A DNA stretch of 64,000 nucleotides from Sphingopyxis sp. L1A2A (GTDB taxonomy: Bacteria; Pseudomonadota; Alphaproteobacteria; Sphingomonadales; Sphingomonadaceae), in the NCBI RefSeq assembly GCF_005502465.1, contig NZ_SCOT01000003.1:62001-126000 (forward strand). The letters run 5' to 3'. Positions 9,701 through 18,021 of this stretch are shown here, one piece after another (the stretch's first letter is position 1; the number at the start of each line of letters is the position of its first letter). Position numbers and translations under genes: made by a program. Below the pieces are notes generated by a model that was given only the letters and a program-made list of their open reading frames with translations, had not been told where the DNA came from and searched no databases.

Positions 9701-10229
9701 GCGCATCCCGATGACGATGGCAGGGATGGTCGAAAGCGCCAAGGCGCGGGTGTCGCAGCGCGGCAACCGGTTCCTGAACCTGACGCTGTCCGACCGCAGC
9801 GGGCAATTTCAGTCGAGCTGTTTCGACGAACAGACGTGCAAACTGCTGGAAGCGCTGGCGGTCGATGGCGGCTGCGCGATGTTGGCGGTCGAACTTGACC
9901 TGCTCGAAGGCGAAGAGACGCCGCGCGTGACGGTGCGCGGCGCGCAGCCGCTGGCCGAGATCGCGGCGACGGCGGCGCTGGAACTGACCTGCCGCGTGGC
10001 GCTGCCCGAGGCGATTGCCGAAATGACGCGCCTGTTGGAAAGGCGCGACGATGCGCGGGGCCGCGTGATCATCGTGACCGAGGATTTGGCCAGCGGCGAC
10101 GACATCCGCGTCAACCTGGGCCGCGGCTTTGCGCTTGGCCCCGATGTCGTCGCGCGGTTGGCGATGGTTGCGGGGATCACCGAAACCGCGCTGTCGCTGG
10201 TGACGCCGCGCGACTTTCGGGTGCGCTAA
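6741..10229 (+). CDS. dnaE: DNA polymerase III alpha subunit DnaE
   Basis: This 1162-residue protein, full length for the family, is the catalytic subunit of the replicative polymerase. The N-terminal PHP domain begins with FVPLRVFSSYTMLEGA. The polymerase core has the GPGRGSGAGSVVAWAL segment near residue 360 and the catalytic PDFDIDFCE aspartates near 400. LYRPGPMDNIP and the LLRRAMGKK helix follow, then helix-hairpin-helix, beta-binding and OB domains near the C-terminus. The ATG at 6741 has only a weak Shine-Dalgarno, but the protein start matches relatives. A long antisense open frame opposite it is a GC3 artefact. The acyl-CoA synthetase follows after 69 bases. Confidence 0.97.
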   Translation: MAYSPFVPLRVFSSYTMLEGAIEPKAIAKAARERGFPAIAICDRNGLYGAMAFGDACKAAGVQPIVGALLSVARPGQRLANGAPLIDWLALYAQDATGYGNLCALVSEAHLGRPVELDPHVTLAAMAGRTDGLICLTAGGEGALTRLLAGEQATAANDYVEQLEALFAGRLYIELARRGDAAEMAAEKALIDLAYARALPLVATNPASFVEPQFHPAHDAMLCIAQSAYVESTDRRVSSPEAWLKPAEAMEDAFSDLPEAMCNSLVVAQRCAFMAPNRAPILPSLAGDREAEAAQLARDARDGLEVRLALYAELSDDERQTYIDRLDFEVGVITQMGFPGYFLIVADFIKWAKAHDIPVGPGRGSGAGSVVAWALTITDLDPLKLGLLFERFLNPERVSMPDFDIDFCETRRGEVIRYVQEKYGRDTVAQIITFGKLKARAVLKDTGRVLQMSYGQVDRLAKLVPNHPTDPWTLERALNGVSELMTEYKQDDGVRRLFDMARQLEGLPRHSSTHAAGVVIGDRPLDQLVPLYRDPRSDMPVTQFDMKYVESAGLVKFDFLGLKTLSVLKEARRLLALRGIDVDLDTLAWDDSAVYELLQRGETVGVFQLESEGMRRTLSAVKPTNFGDIIALVALYRPGPMDNIPLFGARKNGREAIAYPHPLLEEILAETYGIFVYQEQVMQAAQILAGYSLGGADLLRRAMGKKVQAEMDAQRDTFVKGCGEHNQIEPKAANELFDLIDKFAGYGFNKSHAAAYALLSYQTAWLKAHYPHEFFAASMSFDSHQTDKLSIFIDDMRRLGIDVAPPSINDSEADFSVGQSGDALMVRFALGALKGVGEKAMEALVAERQARGDFACLDDFAARIDPKQLNRRQIEALAGAGAFDSVEPDRPRAFAGAESLLACANASAHERSTGQGGLFGGDVDVAPVLQLPAAEPWTLAERMTREKEAFGFYFSSHPVEQYEAIVAARGARTYGDICAQVEMSPGTRIPMTMAGMVESAKARVSQRGNRFLNLTLSDRSGQFQSSCFDEQTCKLLEALAVDGGCAMLAVELDLLEGEETPRVTVRGAQPLAEIAATAALELTCRVALPEAIAEMTRLLERRDDARGRVIIVTEDLASGDDIRVNLGRGFALGPDVVARLAMVAGITETALSLVTPRDFRVR

Positions 10230-10298
10230 CCCCCTTCGCGCTTGCGCCGGGCGCGTTCCTCGCCTTATTCTTGGGGCAAACAAGAGAGGAATGCCCAA

Positions 10299-11906
10299 AT
10301 GTCCGGAATGCAAAGCCAGCCGCTGCTGGTCACCAGCCTGATCGACCATGCCGCGCGCGAACATGCGGGGCGCGAAATCGTGTCGCGCTGGGCCGATGGC
10401 AGCGTCACGCGATCGAACTGGGGCGAGGTCGGGCAGGATGCGCGGCGCTTTGCGGCAGCGATGGTCAGACTGGGCATGGCCAAGGGCGACCGCATCGCGA
10501 CGCTGGCGATGAACCACGGCCATCATCTGGTCAGCTGGTACGGCAGCGCGGGCATCGGCGGGGTGCTGCACACGGTGAACCCGCGGCTGTTCGACGAACA
10601 ACTGGTCTATATCATCAACCACGCCGAGGACCGCGTGCTGCTGTTCGACGCGATGTTCCTGCCGATCGTCGAGCGGCTGCGCAGCCAGTTGCCGACCGTC
10701 GAGCATTTCATCCTGTTCGATGCGCCCGCGCAGGACGGTTATCTGGCGTACCGCGACCTGATCGATGCCGAGGATGGCAGTTTTGCGTGGGTCGAGCTCG
10801 ACGAGCGCGATCCGGTCGGGCTCTGCTACACCAGCGGCACGACGGGCAATCCCAAGGGGGTGCTCTACGAGCATCGCTCGAACGTCATCCACGCGATCAC
10901 CGAAATTCAGCCCGACGTGTTCGACATGTCGAACCGCAGCGTGATCCTGCCGATCGTGCCGATGTTCCACGCCAACAGCTGGGGCATTCCCTTTGCGGCG
11001 GCAACGGTGGGGGCGAAGCTGGTCTTTTCGGCGACCAATGATGCGGCGGTGCTGTGCGATCTGATGCATAGCGAGGGGGTTACGCATAGCGCCGGGGTGC
11101 CGACGGTGTGGATCGCGATGTTTGCGCATATGGACGCGACCGGGATTGATTATGGCAAGCTGCACCGCGTCATCATCGGCGGGTCGGCCTGCCCACGCGC
11201 GATGATCGAACGCTTCATGAAAGCGGGGATCGACGTCGGCCACGCGTGGGGGATGACCGAAACCAGCCCGATCGGCACGATGGGCAAGCGGCCGTGGAAC
11301 TGGGACGAGATGAGTTTCGACGAGCGCGTCGATGTTGTGGCGCGGCAGGGCTGTCCGCCGTTCGGGGTCGAGCTGCGCATCGTCGACGACGCGGACAACG
11401 AACTGCCGCGTGACGGGGTGACGAGCGGGCGGCTGCAGTGCCGCGGGCCGTGGATCATCCAGCGCTATTTCAAGGCCGACAGCGACGCCGCTGACGCCGA
11501 CGGCTGGTTCGACACCGGCGACGTGTCGGTGATCCACCCCGACGGCGTCATGCAGATCACCGACCGCGCCAAGGATGTGATCAAGTCGGGCGGCGAATGG
11601 ATTTCGTCGATCGAGCTGGAAAATGCCGCGGTCGGCGCACCGGGGGTGCAGGAAGCCGCCGCGGTCGGCGTCTATCACCCGAAGTGGGACGAGCGGCCGA
11701 TTCTGCTGATCGTCAGGAAACCGGGTGCCGAGGTGAGCGAGGCGAGTGTCGTCGAATATCTGAAGGACAAGATCGCCAAATGGTGGCTGCCCGACGAGGT
11801 CGTGTTCGTCGATGAGCTGCCGCACACCGCGACGGGCAAGATTTTGAAGCGGCAGATCCGCGACGATTATAAGGATTACAAGCTGAAGTCGCTGGCCGAG
11901 GCCTAA
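10299..11906 (+). CDS. Fatty-acid/acyl-CoA synthetase (AMP-forming)
   Basis: This 535-residue ANL-superfamily adenylating enzyme activates a carboxylic acid to its acyl-AMP and then acyl-CoA. The phosphate-binding loop [11 protein letters not shown] lies near residue 177, with [10 protein letters not shown] near 320 and the YHTGD-equivalent GWFDTGD near 402. The hinge [15 protein letters not shown] follows, and the catalytic lysine sits in TATGKILKR near 515. The family resemblance is to medium/long-chain acyl-CoA ligases (FadD/AlkK type); chain length cannot be fixed. The start at 10299 is supported by AAGAGAGGA at 10282-10290. Its stop codon overlaps the convergent radical SAM gene by four bases. 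Confidence 0.93.
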   Translation: MSGMQSQPLLVTSLIDHAAREHAGREIVSRWADGSVTRSNWGEVGQDARRFAAAMVRLGMAKGDRIATLAMNHGHHLVSWYGSAGIGGVLHTVNPRLFDEQLVYIINHAEDRVLLFDAMFLPIVERLRSQLPTVEHFILFDAPAQDGYLAYRDLIDAEDGSFAWVELDERDPVGLCYTSGTTGNPKGVLYEHRSNVIHAITEIQPDVFDMSNRSVILPIVPMFHANSWGIPFAAATVGAKLVFSATNDAAVLCDLMHSEGVTHSAGVPTVWIAMFAHMDATGIDYGKLHRVIIGGSACPRAMIERFMKAGIDVGHAWGMTETSPIGTMGKRPWNWDEMSFDERVDVVARQGCPPFGVELRIVDDADNELPRDGVTSGRLQCRGPWIIQRYFKADSDAADADGWFDTGDVSVIHPDGVMQITDRAKDVIKSGGEWISSIELENAAVGAPGVQEAAAVGVYHPKWDERPILLIVRKPGAEVSEASVVEYLKDKIAKWWLPDEVVFVDELPHTATGKILKRQIRDDYKDYKLKSLAEA

Positions 11907-12991
11907 AATAGCTCCATCTGCCCATCCCTTTCCGGCGGCCTAAACAGGTCGCTCCGCAGCGGCGGGAAGCGGCGGTCCATGCCATGTTCGCGCGCCGCGC
12001 GTTTGACGCGGGTGCGGATCAGCTGGGCCCAGACGCCTTGTCCTTTCATCCGCGTAAAGAACCCCGCGTCATTGTCGCGGCCGCCGCGGATGTCCTGGAC
12101 CATATGCATCACCTTGTCGGCGCGATCGGGATAATGCGCGGCGAGCCATGCGCGGAACAGCGGCGCGACCTCATAGGGCAGACGCATCAGGATATACGAG
12201 GCACGGATCGCACCGGCCTCGGCGGCGGCGGCCATGATTGCCTCAATCTCGTGATCGGTGATCGCGGGGATGATCGGCGAAATATTGACCTGCGCCGGCA
12301 CCCCGGCGTCGATCAGTTGGCGGATCGCGGCGAGACGGCGGCGCGGGTGCGGTGCGCGGGGCTCCAGCGTCCGCGCAAGGACCGGGTCGAGCGTGGTGAC
12401 CGAGACCGCGACCCCGACCAGATTGTCGCGCGCCATCGCCGCGAGCAGGTCAACGTCGCGCAGCAGCCGGTCGGACTTGGTGGTGATGAGCAGCGGGTGC
12501 CGCGTTTCGGCAAGCACTTCCATCACCGACCGCGTGATGCCCCATTCGCGCTCGATCGGCTGGTAACCGTCGGTGTTGGTACCGATCGCCAGCGGCGCCG
12601 CGCTGTAACCGCGCTTCGCCAACTCGGCACGCAGCAGCCTGGCCGCGTCGGGCTTTGCGAACAGGCGGCTTTCAAAATCGAGGCCGGGCGACAGGTCGTG
12701 AAAGGCGTGGGTCGGGCGCGCGTAGCAATAGATGCAGCCATGCTCGCAGCCGCGATAGGGGTTGATCGAGCGGTCGAAACCGATGTCGGGCGAGTTGTTG
12801 CGCGCGATGATCGTTTTGGGATGCTCGACGGTGACTGTGGTGCGCAGCGGCGGCAGCGCGCCGTCGATCAGCTCGGCTGTATCGAGCCAGTCGCCGTCGG
12901 CCTCGCGGTCGAGCGATCCGGTGCGCGTCGGGCGCGGGTTATTGGGCGCGCCGCGGCCCGAGATCGGGGGGAGGGGTTCGGTTGAGTCCAT
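11903..12991 (-). CDS. PA0069-family radical SAM protein (SplB-like)
   Basis: A 362-residue radical S-adenosylmethionine enzyme with the cluster motif C82-x3-C86-x2-C89 (RGCEHGCIYCYARP), where the three cysteines hold a 4Fe-4S cluster. It matches the PA0069/Rv2578c family, related to spore photoproduct lyase; the reaction is not established. The start used is the ATG at 12991 (MDSTEPLPP); a longer frame to 13045 would run into the inverted repeat upstream. It is the last gene of a minus-strand group (UDG-like gene, transglycosylase, moaB, this), although the repeat at 13041-13127 separates it from moaB and may give it a transcript of its own. Confidence 0.88.
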   Translation of the reverse strand: MDSTEPLPPISGRGAPNNPRPTRTGSLDREADGDWLDTAELIDGALPPLRTTVTVEHPKTIIARNNSPDIGFDRSINPYRGCEHGCIYCYARPTHAFHDLSPGLDFESRLFAKPDAARLLRAELAKRGYSAAPLAIGTNTDGYQPIEREWGITRSVMEVLAETRHPLLITTKSDRLLRDVDLLAAMARDNLVGVAVSVTTLDPVLARTLEPRAPHPRRRLAAIRQLIDAGVPAQVNISPIIPAITDHEIEAIMAAAAEAGAIRASYILMRLPYEVAPLFRAWLAAHYPDRADKVMHMVQDIRGGRDNDAGFFTRMKGQGVWAQLIRTRVKRAAREHGMDRRFPPLRSDLFRPPERDGQMELF

Positions 12992-13040
12992 CGGCGAAGA
13001 ATATCGCGCCAACCAGAACAAAGAAAGAACATTTGCACTC

Positions 13041-13127
13041 GTCATTCCCGCGAAAGCGGGAACCCAGTCCCGCCCTTCCAGGCATGCGCCACGCCGCTCT
13101 GGGTCCCCGCTTTCGCGGGGATGACGA
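13041..13127. repeat. Intergenic inverted repeat, 27-bp near-perfect arms
   Basis: Arms at 13041-13067 (CGTCATTCCCGCGAAAGCGG...) and 13101-13127 (...CCGCTTTCGCGGGGATGACG) are nearly exact reverse complements around a 33-base centre. The element has the CGTCAT/ATGACG ends of the other repeats in this window with a different inner sequence. It fills most of the gap between moaB and the radical SAM gene. Confidence 0.8.
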
Positions 13128-13140
13128 AATTAGCGTGGGG

Positions 13141-13665
13141 TCATTCCATCAACCGCGGCATCAGTTCGACGAAATTGCACGGCTTGTGGCGGCTATCGAG
13201 CTGGGTTGCCAAAATGCCTTCCCACGCATCGGTCACCGCCCCGGTCGAACCGGGCAGCGCAAAGATGTACGTGCCCCGCGCGACGACGGCGCAGGCGCGC
13301 GACTGGATCGTCGAGGTGCCGATCGTCTGATAGCTGAGCCAGCGGAACAGCTCACCGAAGCCGGGAATATCCTTGCCGTCGAGCCGGTGCAGTGCCTCGG
13401 GGGTCACGTCGCGGCCCGTCAGCCCGGTGCCGCCGGTGGTGATGACGACGTCAACCTCGGGGTCGTCGATCCAGTTGTGGAGGCGCGAGACGATCAGGTC
13501 GGTTTCGTCGCGGATGATCGCGCGCGCCGCCAGAATATGCCCCGCGGCGGTCAGCAAGTCTGCGAGCTTATCGCCCGAGCGATCCTCGGCCGCGCTGCGG
13601 CTGTCCGAAATCGTCAGCAGCGCGATGCGGACCGGTTTGAAGACAAGGCTTTCGTCGATCGGCAT
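13141..13665 (-). CDS. moaB: Molybdenum cofactor biosynthesis protein B (MoaB)
   Basis: This 174-residue protein of the MoaB/MogA/MoeA-core fold is expected to adenylylate molybdopterin before molybdenum insertion. The signature [18 protein letters not shown] lies around residues 95-112, and the [16 protein letters not shown] loop near 138-153 is the usual substrate-binding part. The start at 13665 lies ten bases after the transglycosylase stop, so moaB is probably expressed from the same transcript. No other cofactor-synthesis gene is in the window. MoaB and MogA are close in sequence; the length and absence of a fused domain fit either, with MoaB favoured. Confidence 0.9.
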   Translation of the reverse strand: MPIDESLVFKPVRIALLTISDSRSAAEDRSGDKLADLLTAAGHILAARAIIRDETDLIVSRLHNWIDDPEVDVVITTGGTGLTGRDVTPEALHRLDGKDIPGFGELFRWLSYQTIGTSTIQSRACAVVARGTYIFALPGSTGAVTDAWEGILATQLDSRHKPCNFVELMPRLME

Positions 13666-13675
13666 CGGGCGATGA

Positions 13676-15454
13676 TCAATCGGCGTTGCCGAGGCCGCCG
13701 GCGTAGGTCAGGCGGATGCGATCCTTGCCATCGGGGAAGCGCGGCATTTTTCCCTGCGCCAGCGCGGCGCGGCTGTCCGAGGGTTTGCCCTGCTGCGCCT
13801 CGTACATCCAGTAATTGCGCAGCACGATGCCGACATAGCCGCGCGTTTCCCAATAAGGGATCGATTCCATGTAGAGCAAAGGATCGCCGCCATCGCGGAT
13901 TTCCGACTGCCAGCGCGCGATCGGCGTCGGGCCGGCGTTGTAGGCGGCGATGACCTTGAGCAATTGCCCGCCGGTCGAGCTGTCCTTGCTGAGATATTGC
14001 AGATAGCGCTGGCCGAAATCCATGTTGACGGCGGGGGTCTTGAGGTCGCCGGGACCGCGCCCGTCGCCGCCCCAGCGCGCCAGATCGGATGCGGTGCCCG
14101 GGCGGACCTGCATCAGCCCGGTGGCGCCCGCGGGGCTGACCGCGGTGCGCTGAAAGCGCGATTCCTGAAGGGTGTGGGCAAAGACCAGCGCCGGATCGAC
14201 CTTCCACCCGCCATTGGGCTCCCATTTGGGCTGCGGATAGCGGGCCTGCGCCGCGGGCTTGCGCCCCTGCGGGGTGTTGTGGGCAAGATAGAGTTGGGAT
14301 TCGGGCAGGCTGAGTGCCCCGGCGATACTGAGCAGCTGCTCGTGCTGGCGCGCGTCGCCGATCCGCGCCTGGTGGCGCAGCACCGCGTCGGCATATCGAT
14401 CCTCGCCAATCTCCGACAACGCCATGGCGGCGCGGACATTGGGCAGGTCGGCAAGCGCGCGCCACGCGCTGCGGTCGGCCCGCACGCTTTCGCGCTGGCT
14501 GGTCGTTTCGACGCCCAGCGTCTCGACCGCGAGCAGGCCGTAAAAGGTTTCTTCGTTGGCGGCGGCGGCGCGCAGGCGCGATTGCACCGATGCCGGGTCG
14601 CCGGCGGCGATCGCGGCGCGCGCCGACCAATAATAGCCGGCGGCGCGCAATTCGCTGTCGGGGGCTTCGCGCGCGACCCGGTCAAAGGCGGTCAGTGCGG
14701 TGCGATAGTCGCGGGTGCGCCACGCGGCGAGCCCCTGGACCCATGCGCCCTGCGTCGACCAGGCGCTGCGGCCACCCGAACATTCGGCGGCAAGGCGTAG
14801 CGCGTTCGCATCGTCATTTTCGATATAATAGGACCAGGCAACCTTCTGGCGCCATTCGTCGCGCGCTTCGGGGGTCAGCCGGTCGGCCACCGCATTGAGC
14901 AATGCTTCGGCGCCCGCGGGATCGTCGTTCTTGATCCGGTCGGGGATGCTGCCGGCCAGGCTGGCGGCGACCGGGTCGCCGCCCACGGCATCGGCGCCGA
15001 GTCGCCGCGGCGCGCTGCCTGCCCAGGCGAGGCGCGCCTGCAACGGCAGGCTCGGCAAGTCGGTCGCACCGCGCTTGGCGGCGAGGCGGCCAAGCTGTTC
15101 GGCCTGCGGCAGATAGGGCGAGCGCGAAAGGATCGGCACGATGTCGGCCACCTCGGCGCGCGGGCTGCCGGCTGCGGTCAGCAGTTCGGCGCGCAGGAAG
15201 TCGGCAAGCGGCCCCCCCTTTTCGTCGGCCTCGGCGCCGTCGAGCAGCGCCTTTGCGTCCGCCCAGCGCTGGCCGCGGATCGCGGTCAGCACCTGCGTAT
15301 AAAGCTGTTTCTGTTTCGACGACAAAATGTCGGGCACCGTTTGCGGCGCCGACGCCAGATCGCGGCTGCCGGCATCGGCGGCCCATGCGGGGACCGCGCC
15401 GATGGCCATGGCCAAAATTGCGCTTGATAGAAAAGTCCTGGTCGTCATTTTCAT
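13676..15454 (-). CDS. Soluble lytic murein transglycosylase
   Basis: This 592-residue exported protein has a signal peptide ending PAWAADA near residue 26. A long helical repeat region (about residues 40-400) resembles the U-shaped superhelix of Slt70. The C-terminal SLT lysozyme-like domain has the catalytic glutamate in LQESRF near residue 430, then [15 protein letters not shown] and the AYNAGP motif near 500. Such enzymes cleave peptidoglycan glycan strands with formation of 1,6-anhydromuramic acid. The start lies three bases after the stop of the upstream UDG-like gene, and moaB begins ten bases after its stop, so the three form a tight minus-strand operon with no obvious functional theme. 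Confidence 0.93.
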   Translation of the reverse strand: MKMTTRTFLSSAILAMAIGAVPAWAADAGSRDLASAPQTVPDILSSKQKQLYTQVLTAIRGQRWADAKALLDGAEADEKGGPLADFLRAELLTAAGSPRAEVADIVPILSRSPYLPQAEQLGRLAAKRGATDLPSLPLQARLAWAGSAPRRLGADAVGGDPVAASLAGSIPDRIKNDDPAGAEALLNAVADRLTPEARDEWRQKVAWSYYIENDDANALRLAAECSGGRSAWSTQGAWVQGLAAWRTRDYRTALTAFDRVAREAPDSELRAAGYYWSARAAIAAGDPASVQSRLRAAAANEETFYGLLAVETLGVETTSQRESVRADRSAWRALADLPNVRAAMALSEIGEDRYADAVLRHQARIGDARQHEQLLSIAGALSLPESQLYLAHNTPQGRKPAAQARYPQPKWEPNGGWKVDPALVFAHTLQESRFQRTAVSPAGATGLMQVRPGTASDLARWGGDGRGPGDLKTPAVNMDFGQRYLQYLSKDSSTGGQLLKVIAAYNAGPTPIARWQSEIRDGGDPLLYMESIPYWETRGYVGIVLRNYWMYEAQQGKPSDSRAALAQGKMPRFPDGKDRIRLTYAGGLGNAD

Positions 15455-15457
15455 CTG

Positions 15458-16246
15458 TCAACGTCCCCGGTTGAACAGTTTCAGGCTGTCCCAGGCCGCC
15501 GCCTTTTGCGCGGGCCGGGCCAGGAGCATCGCGGGATGCGCCACCGCCACTGTCGCCACCTTGCCGCCTTCTTGGTTAATATCCAGTAACTTCCCGCGCG
15601 TGTCGGGCAATTCGCTTGCTGCGGCCATGCGAACGATGTCGCTGCCGATCAACAGCAGCCGTCCGGGGTTCGCCAGCCGCAGATGATGCCACAGCAACCG
15701 GTCGAGTTCCGCCGCCTCGTCGCCGTCGCAGCGGCCGCCCGCGGGGCGGGTGACCGCAAGGCTGGCGACATAGCAGTCGGCGCGTGCGGTTCCGATCGCG
15801 AGCAGCATCGCGTCGAGCAATTGTCCCGCGGCGCCGCTGAACAATGTCCCGTCGCGCTGGTCGTCGATTTCGGGCCAGGCGGTGAGCAGCATCAGCGGCG
15901 CGTCCGGCTGGCCGACGGGCAGCACGCGGCGCGCGTCCCATTGGCTGCCGGGAACATCGCCGCTCGTCGCCAGCCATTGCTGGAAATCGTACCAGCCGTC
16001 GGGAAAGGCCACGGGGCCTTTGGTTTCAGCGGGTTGCGGAGCGTCCTTGCGCTGCAATGCGGCGGGCAGCGGCGCCAGTTCGGGCTCGGAAGCTGCGGGC
16101 GGCTTAGGCTTGGGTGCCGCAGCGTCATTCGCCGACGGCAGAACCAGCCAACCGGCAGGTTCCTCGCCGACCAGCGCATCGACGCCCGCCAGCGACCACC
16201 AGTCGGTTATGCTTTCCGCCAGCGCCAATGATTGCGACCCACCCAT
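15458..16246 (-). CDS. Uracil-DNA glycosylase-like protein with degenerate motifs
   Basis: This is a 262-residue protein. The second half resembles the family-4/5 uracil-DNA glycosylase fold: LFSGAAGQLLDAML near residue 136 aligns with the FVGRAGQLLD segment, a middle ADCYVASLAVTRPAG matches the YxTNxVKxRPP strand, and AHPAMLLARPAQK near the C-terminus matches the HPSYLLR loop. The catalytic GEAPG loop is replaced by TAWPEIDD, and the cysteines that hold the 4Fe-4S cluster in family 4 are missing. The first 90 residues are proline- and alanine-rich and unrecognised. Uracil excision activity is therefore doubtful. It heads the operon with the transglycosylase and diverges from the ETF dehydrogenase gene. 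Confidence 0.7.
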   Translation of the reverse strand: MGGSQSLALAESITDWWSLAGVDALVGEEPAGWLVLPSANDAAAPKPKPPAASEPELAPLPAALQRKDAPQPAETKGPVAFPDGWYDFQQWLATSGDVPGSQWDARRVLPVGQPDAPLMLLTAWPEIDDQRDGTLFSGAAGQLLDAMLLAIGTARADCYVASLAVTRPAGGRCDGDEAAELDRLLWHHLRLANPGRLLLIGSDIVRMAAASELPDTRGKLLDINQEGGKVATVAVAHPAMLLARPAQKAAAWDSLKLFNRGR

Positions 16247-16365
16247 GTGATTTATCCAAACAGGCTGTTGACGGACACGTCAATTGGCGGGCATCGCAAT
16301 TCGTGACAGAATGAGCGCCGCTTACGATGAACGATCGGCGCCGGGACGGCAGAAAGGTATTTGCG

Positions 16366-18021
16366 GTGAGCGAACGGGAATCGATGCCCTATGACGTGGT
16401 CATCGTCGGCGCAGGTCCGGCGGGGCTTTCGGCGGCGATCCGCCTCAAACAGCTGGCGAACGAGACGGGCAGCGAATTGTCGGTCTGTATCCTGGAAAAA
16501 GGGTCCGAGGTCGGCGCGCATATCCTGTCGGGGGCGGTGATCGATCCCAAGTCGCTCGACGAGTTGCTTCCCGAATGGCGGACCCAAGGCTGCCCGATGG
16601 CCGAGGTGCCGGTGAACGACAACCAGCATTGGGTGCTCACCAAAACGAAGAAGTTCGGTATGCCCGAATTCATCACCCCGCCGTTCATGCACAATGTCGG
16701 CACCTACACCGGCAGCCTGGGCAATCTGTGCCGCTGGCTCGCCGAGCAGGCCGAGGAGCTGGGGGTCGAGATTTTTCCCGGATTTCCGGCGGCCGAGATC
16801 CTCTATAACGACGATGGCTCGGTCAAAGGCGTCGCGACCGGCGACATGGGGGTCGCGCGCGACGGCAGCCACAAAGGCGATTATGCGCCGGGGCTGGAAC
16901 TCCATGCGAAATATACCTTCTTTGGTGAAGGGGTGCGCGGCCACCTGACCAAGATGCTCAAGCCGCAATTCGCGCTCGACAGTGATTGCGAGCCGCAGGT
17001 TTACGGTCTGGGCGTCAAGGAATTGTGGGACATCAATCCCGAAAACCACGCGCCGGGCCGCGTGATCCACACCCAGGGTTGGCCGCTCGACGAGAACGCC
17101 AATGGCGGCGGTTTCCTCTATCATCAGGCGAACGGACAGGTCGCGCTGGGGTTCGTCACCTGGCTCAATTACCGCAATCCGCACATCTCGCCGTTTCAGG
17201 AGATGCAGAAGTGGAAGACCCACCCCGCGATCGCCGCGATCCTGAAGGGCGGCAAGCGGGTGTCCTATGGCGCGCGCGCGATCAGCGACGGCGGCTATCA
17301 GTCGGTGCCGAAGCTGGCGTTTCCGGGCGGCGCGCTGATCGGCGACAGCGCCGGTTTCCTCAACGTCCCGCGGATCAAGGGCACCCATACCGCGATGAAA
17401 TCCGGCATGATGGCGGCGGAGGCGGCGTTTGCGGCGGTGATCGCCGGGCGGAGCGGCGATGTGCTCGATGCCTATCAGGCGGCCTATGACGCCAGCTGGG
17501 TCAAGAAAGAGCTGAGCGTGGTGCGCAACGTGCTGCCGCTCGTCGAAAAATGGGGCGATCTGGGCGGGACGATCCTGTCGGGGATCACGATGTGGCTCGA
17601 AACGCTCAAGATCAAAGTCCCGTTCACGATGAAGCATCATCCGGACAATGAGAGCCTGTACCGCGCCGACATGATGCCGAAGCCCGATTATCCGAAACCC
17701 GACGGGGTGCTCACTTTTGACCGCCTGTCCTCGGTGTTCGTGTCGAACACCAATCATGAGGAGGATCAGCCGGTCCATTTGCAGCTGAAAGACCCGTCGA
17801 TTCCGGTGGCGTACAACCTGCCGATGTATGACGAACCGGCGCAGCGTTATTGCCCGGCGGGGGTCTATGAAATTGTCGGCGAGGCCGAGGGCGACCCCAA
17901 GTTCGTCATCAACGCGCAGAATTGCGTCCACTGCAAGACGTGCGACATCAAGGATCCGACCCAGAATATCAACTGGGTCACCCCCGAAGGCGGCGGAGGC
18001 CCCAATTACCCGAACATGTAA
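16366..18021 (+). CDS. Electron transfer flavoprotein-ubiquinone oxidoreductase
   Basis: This 551-residue membrane-associated flavoprotein passes electrons from ETF, reduced by acyl-CoA and other dehydrogenases, to the ubiquinone pool. The FAD-binding GAGPAGLSAAIRLKQ lies at about residues 14-28 and the C-terminal 4Fe-4S ligands appear as YCPAGVYE followed by NCVHCKTCDIKDP, all four cysteines present. The start is placed at the GTG at 16366 because an AGAAAGG Shine-Dalgarno sits at 16351-16357; an ATG at 16327 would add 13 residues, and an ATG at 16384 would remove six. The TPR gene follows without a gap. The gene fits a fatty-acid-oxidising aerobe such as the acyl-CoA synthetase suggests. 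Confidence 0.95.
   Translation: MSERESMPYDVVIVGAGPAGLSAAIRLKQLANETGSELSVCILEKGSEVGAHILSGAVIDPKSLDELLPEWRTQGCPMAEVPVNDNQHWVLTKTKKFGMPEFITPPFMHNVGTYTGSLGNLCRWLAEQAEELGVEIFPGFPAAEILYNDDGSVKGVATGDMGVARDGSHKGDYAPGLELHAKYTFFGEGVRGHLTKMLKPQFALDSDCEPQVYGLGVKELWDINPENHAPGRVIHTQGWPLDENANGGGFLYHQANGQVALGFVTWLNYRNPHISPFQEMQKWKTHPAIAAILKGGKRVSYGARAISDGGYQSVPKLAFPGGALIGDSAGFLNVPRIKGTHTAMKSGMMAAEAAFAAVIAGRSGDVLDAYQAAYDASWVKKELSVVRNVLPLVEKWGDLGGTILSGITMWLETLKIKVPFTMKHHPDNESLYRADMMPKPDYPKPDGVLTFDRLSSVFVSNTNHEEDQPVHLQLKDPSIPVAYNLPMYDEPAQRYCPAGVYEIVGEAEGDPKFVINAQNCVHCKTCDIKDPTQNINWVTPEGGGGPNYPNM

Noticed and set aside
6663..11825. Two very long minus-strand open frames (797 and 915 codons) opposite dnaE and the acyl-CoA synthetase
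   Set aside because: They are antisense shadows of strongly GC3-biased genes. Their translations are Arg/His/Gln-rich with no domain, and the plus-strand genes are unmistakable.
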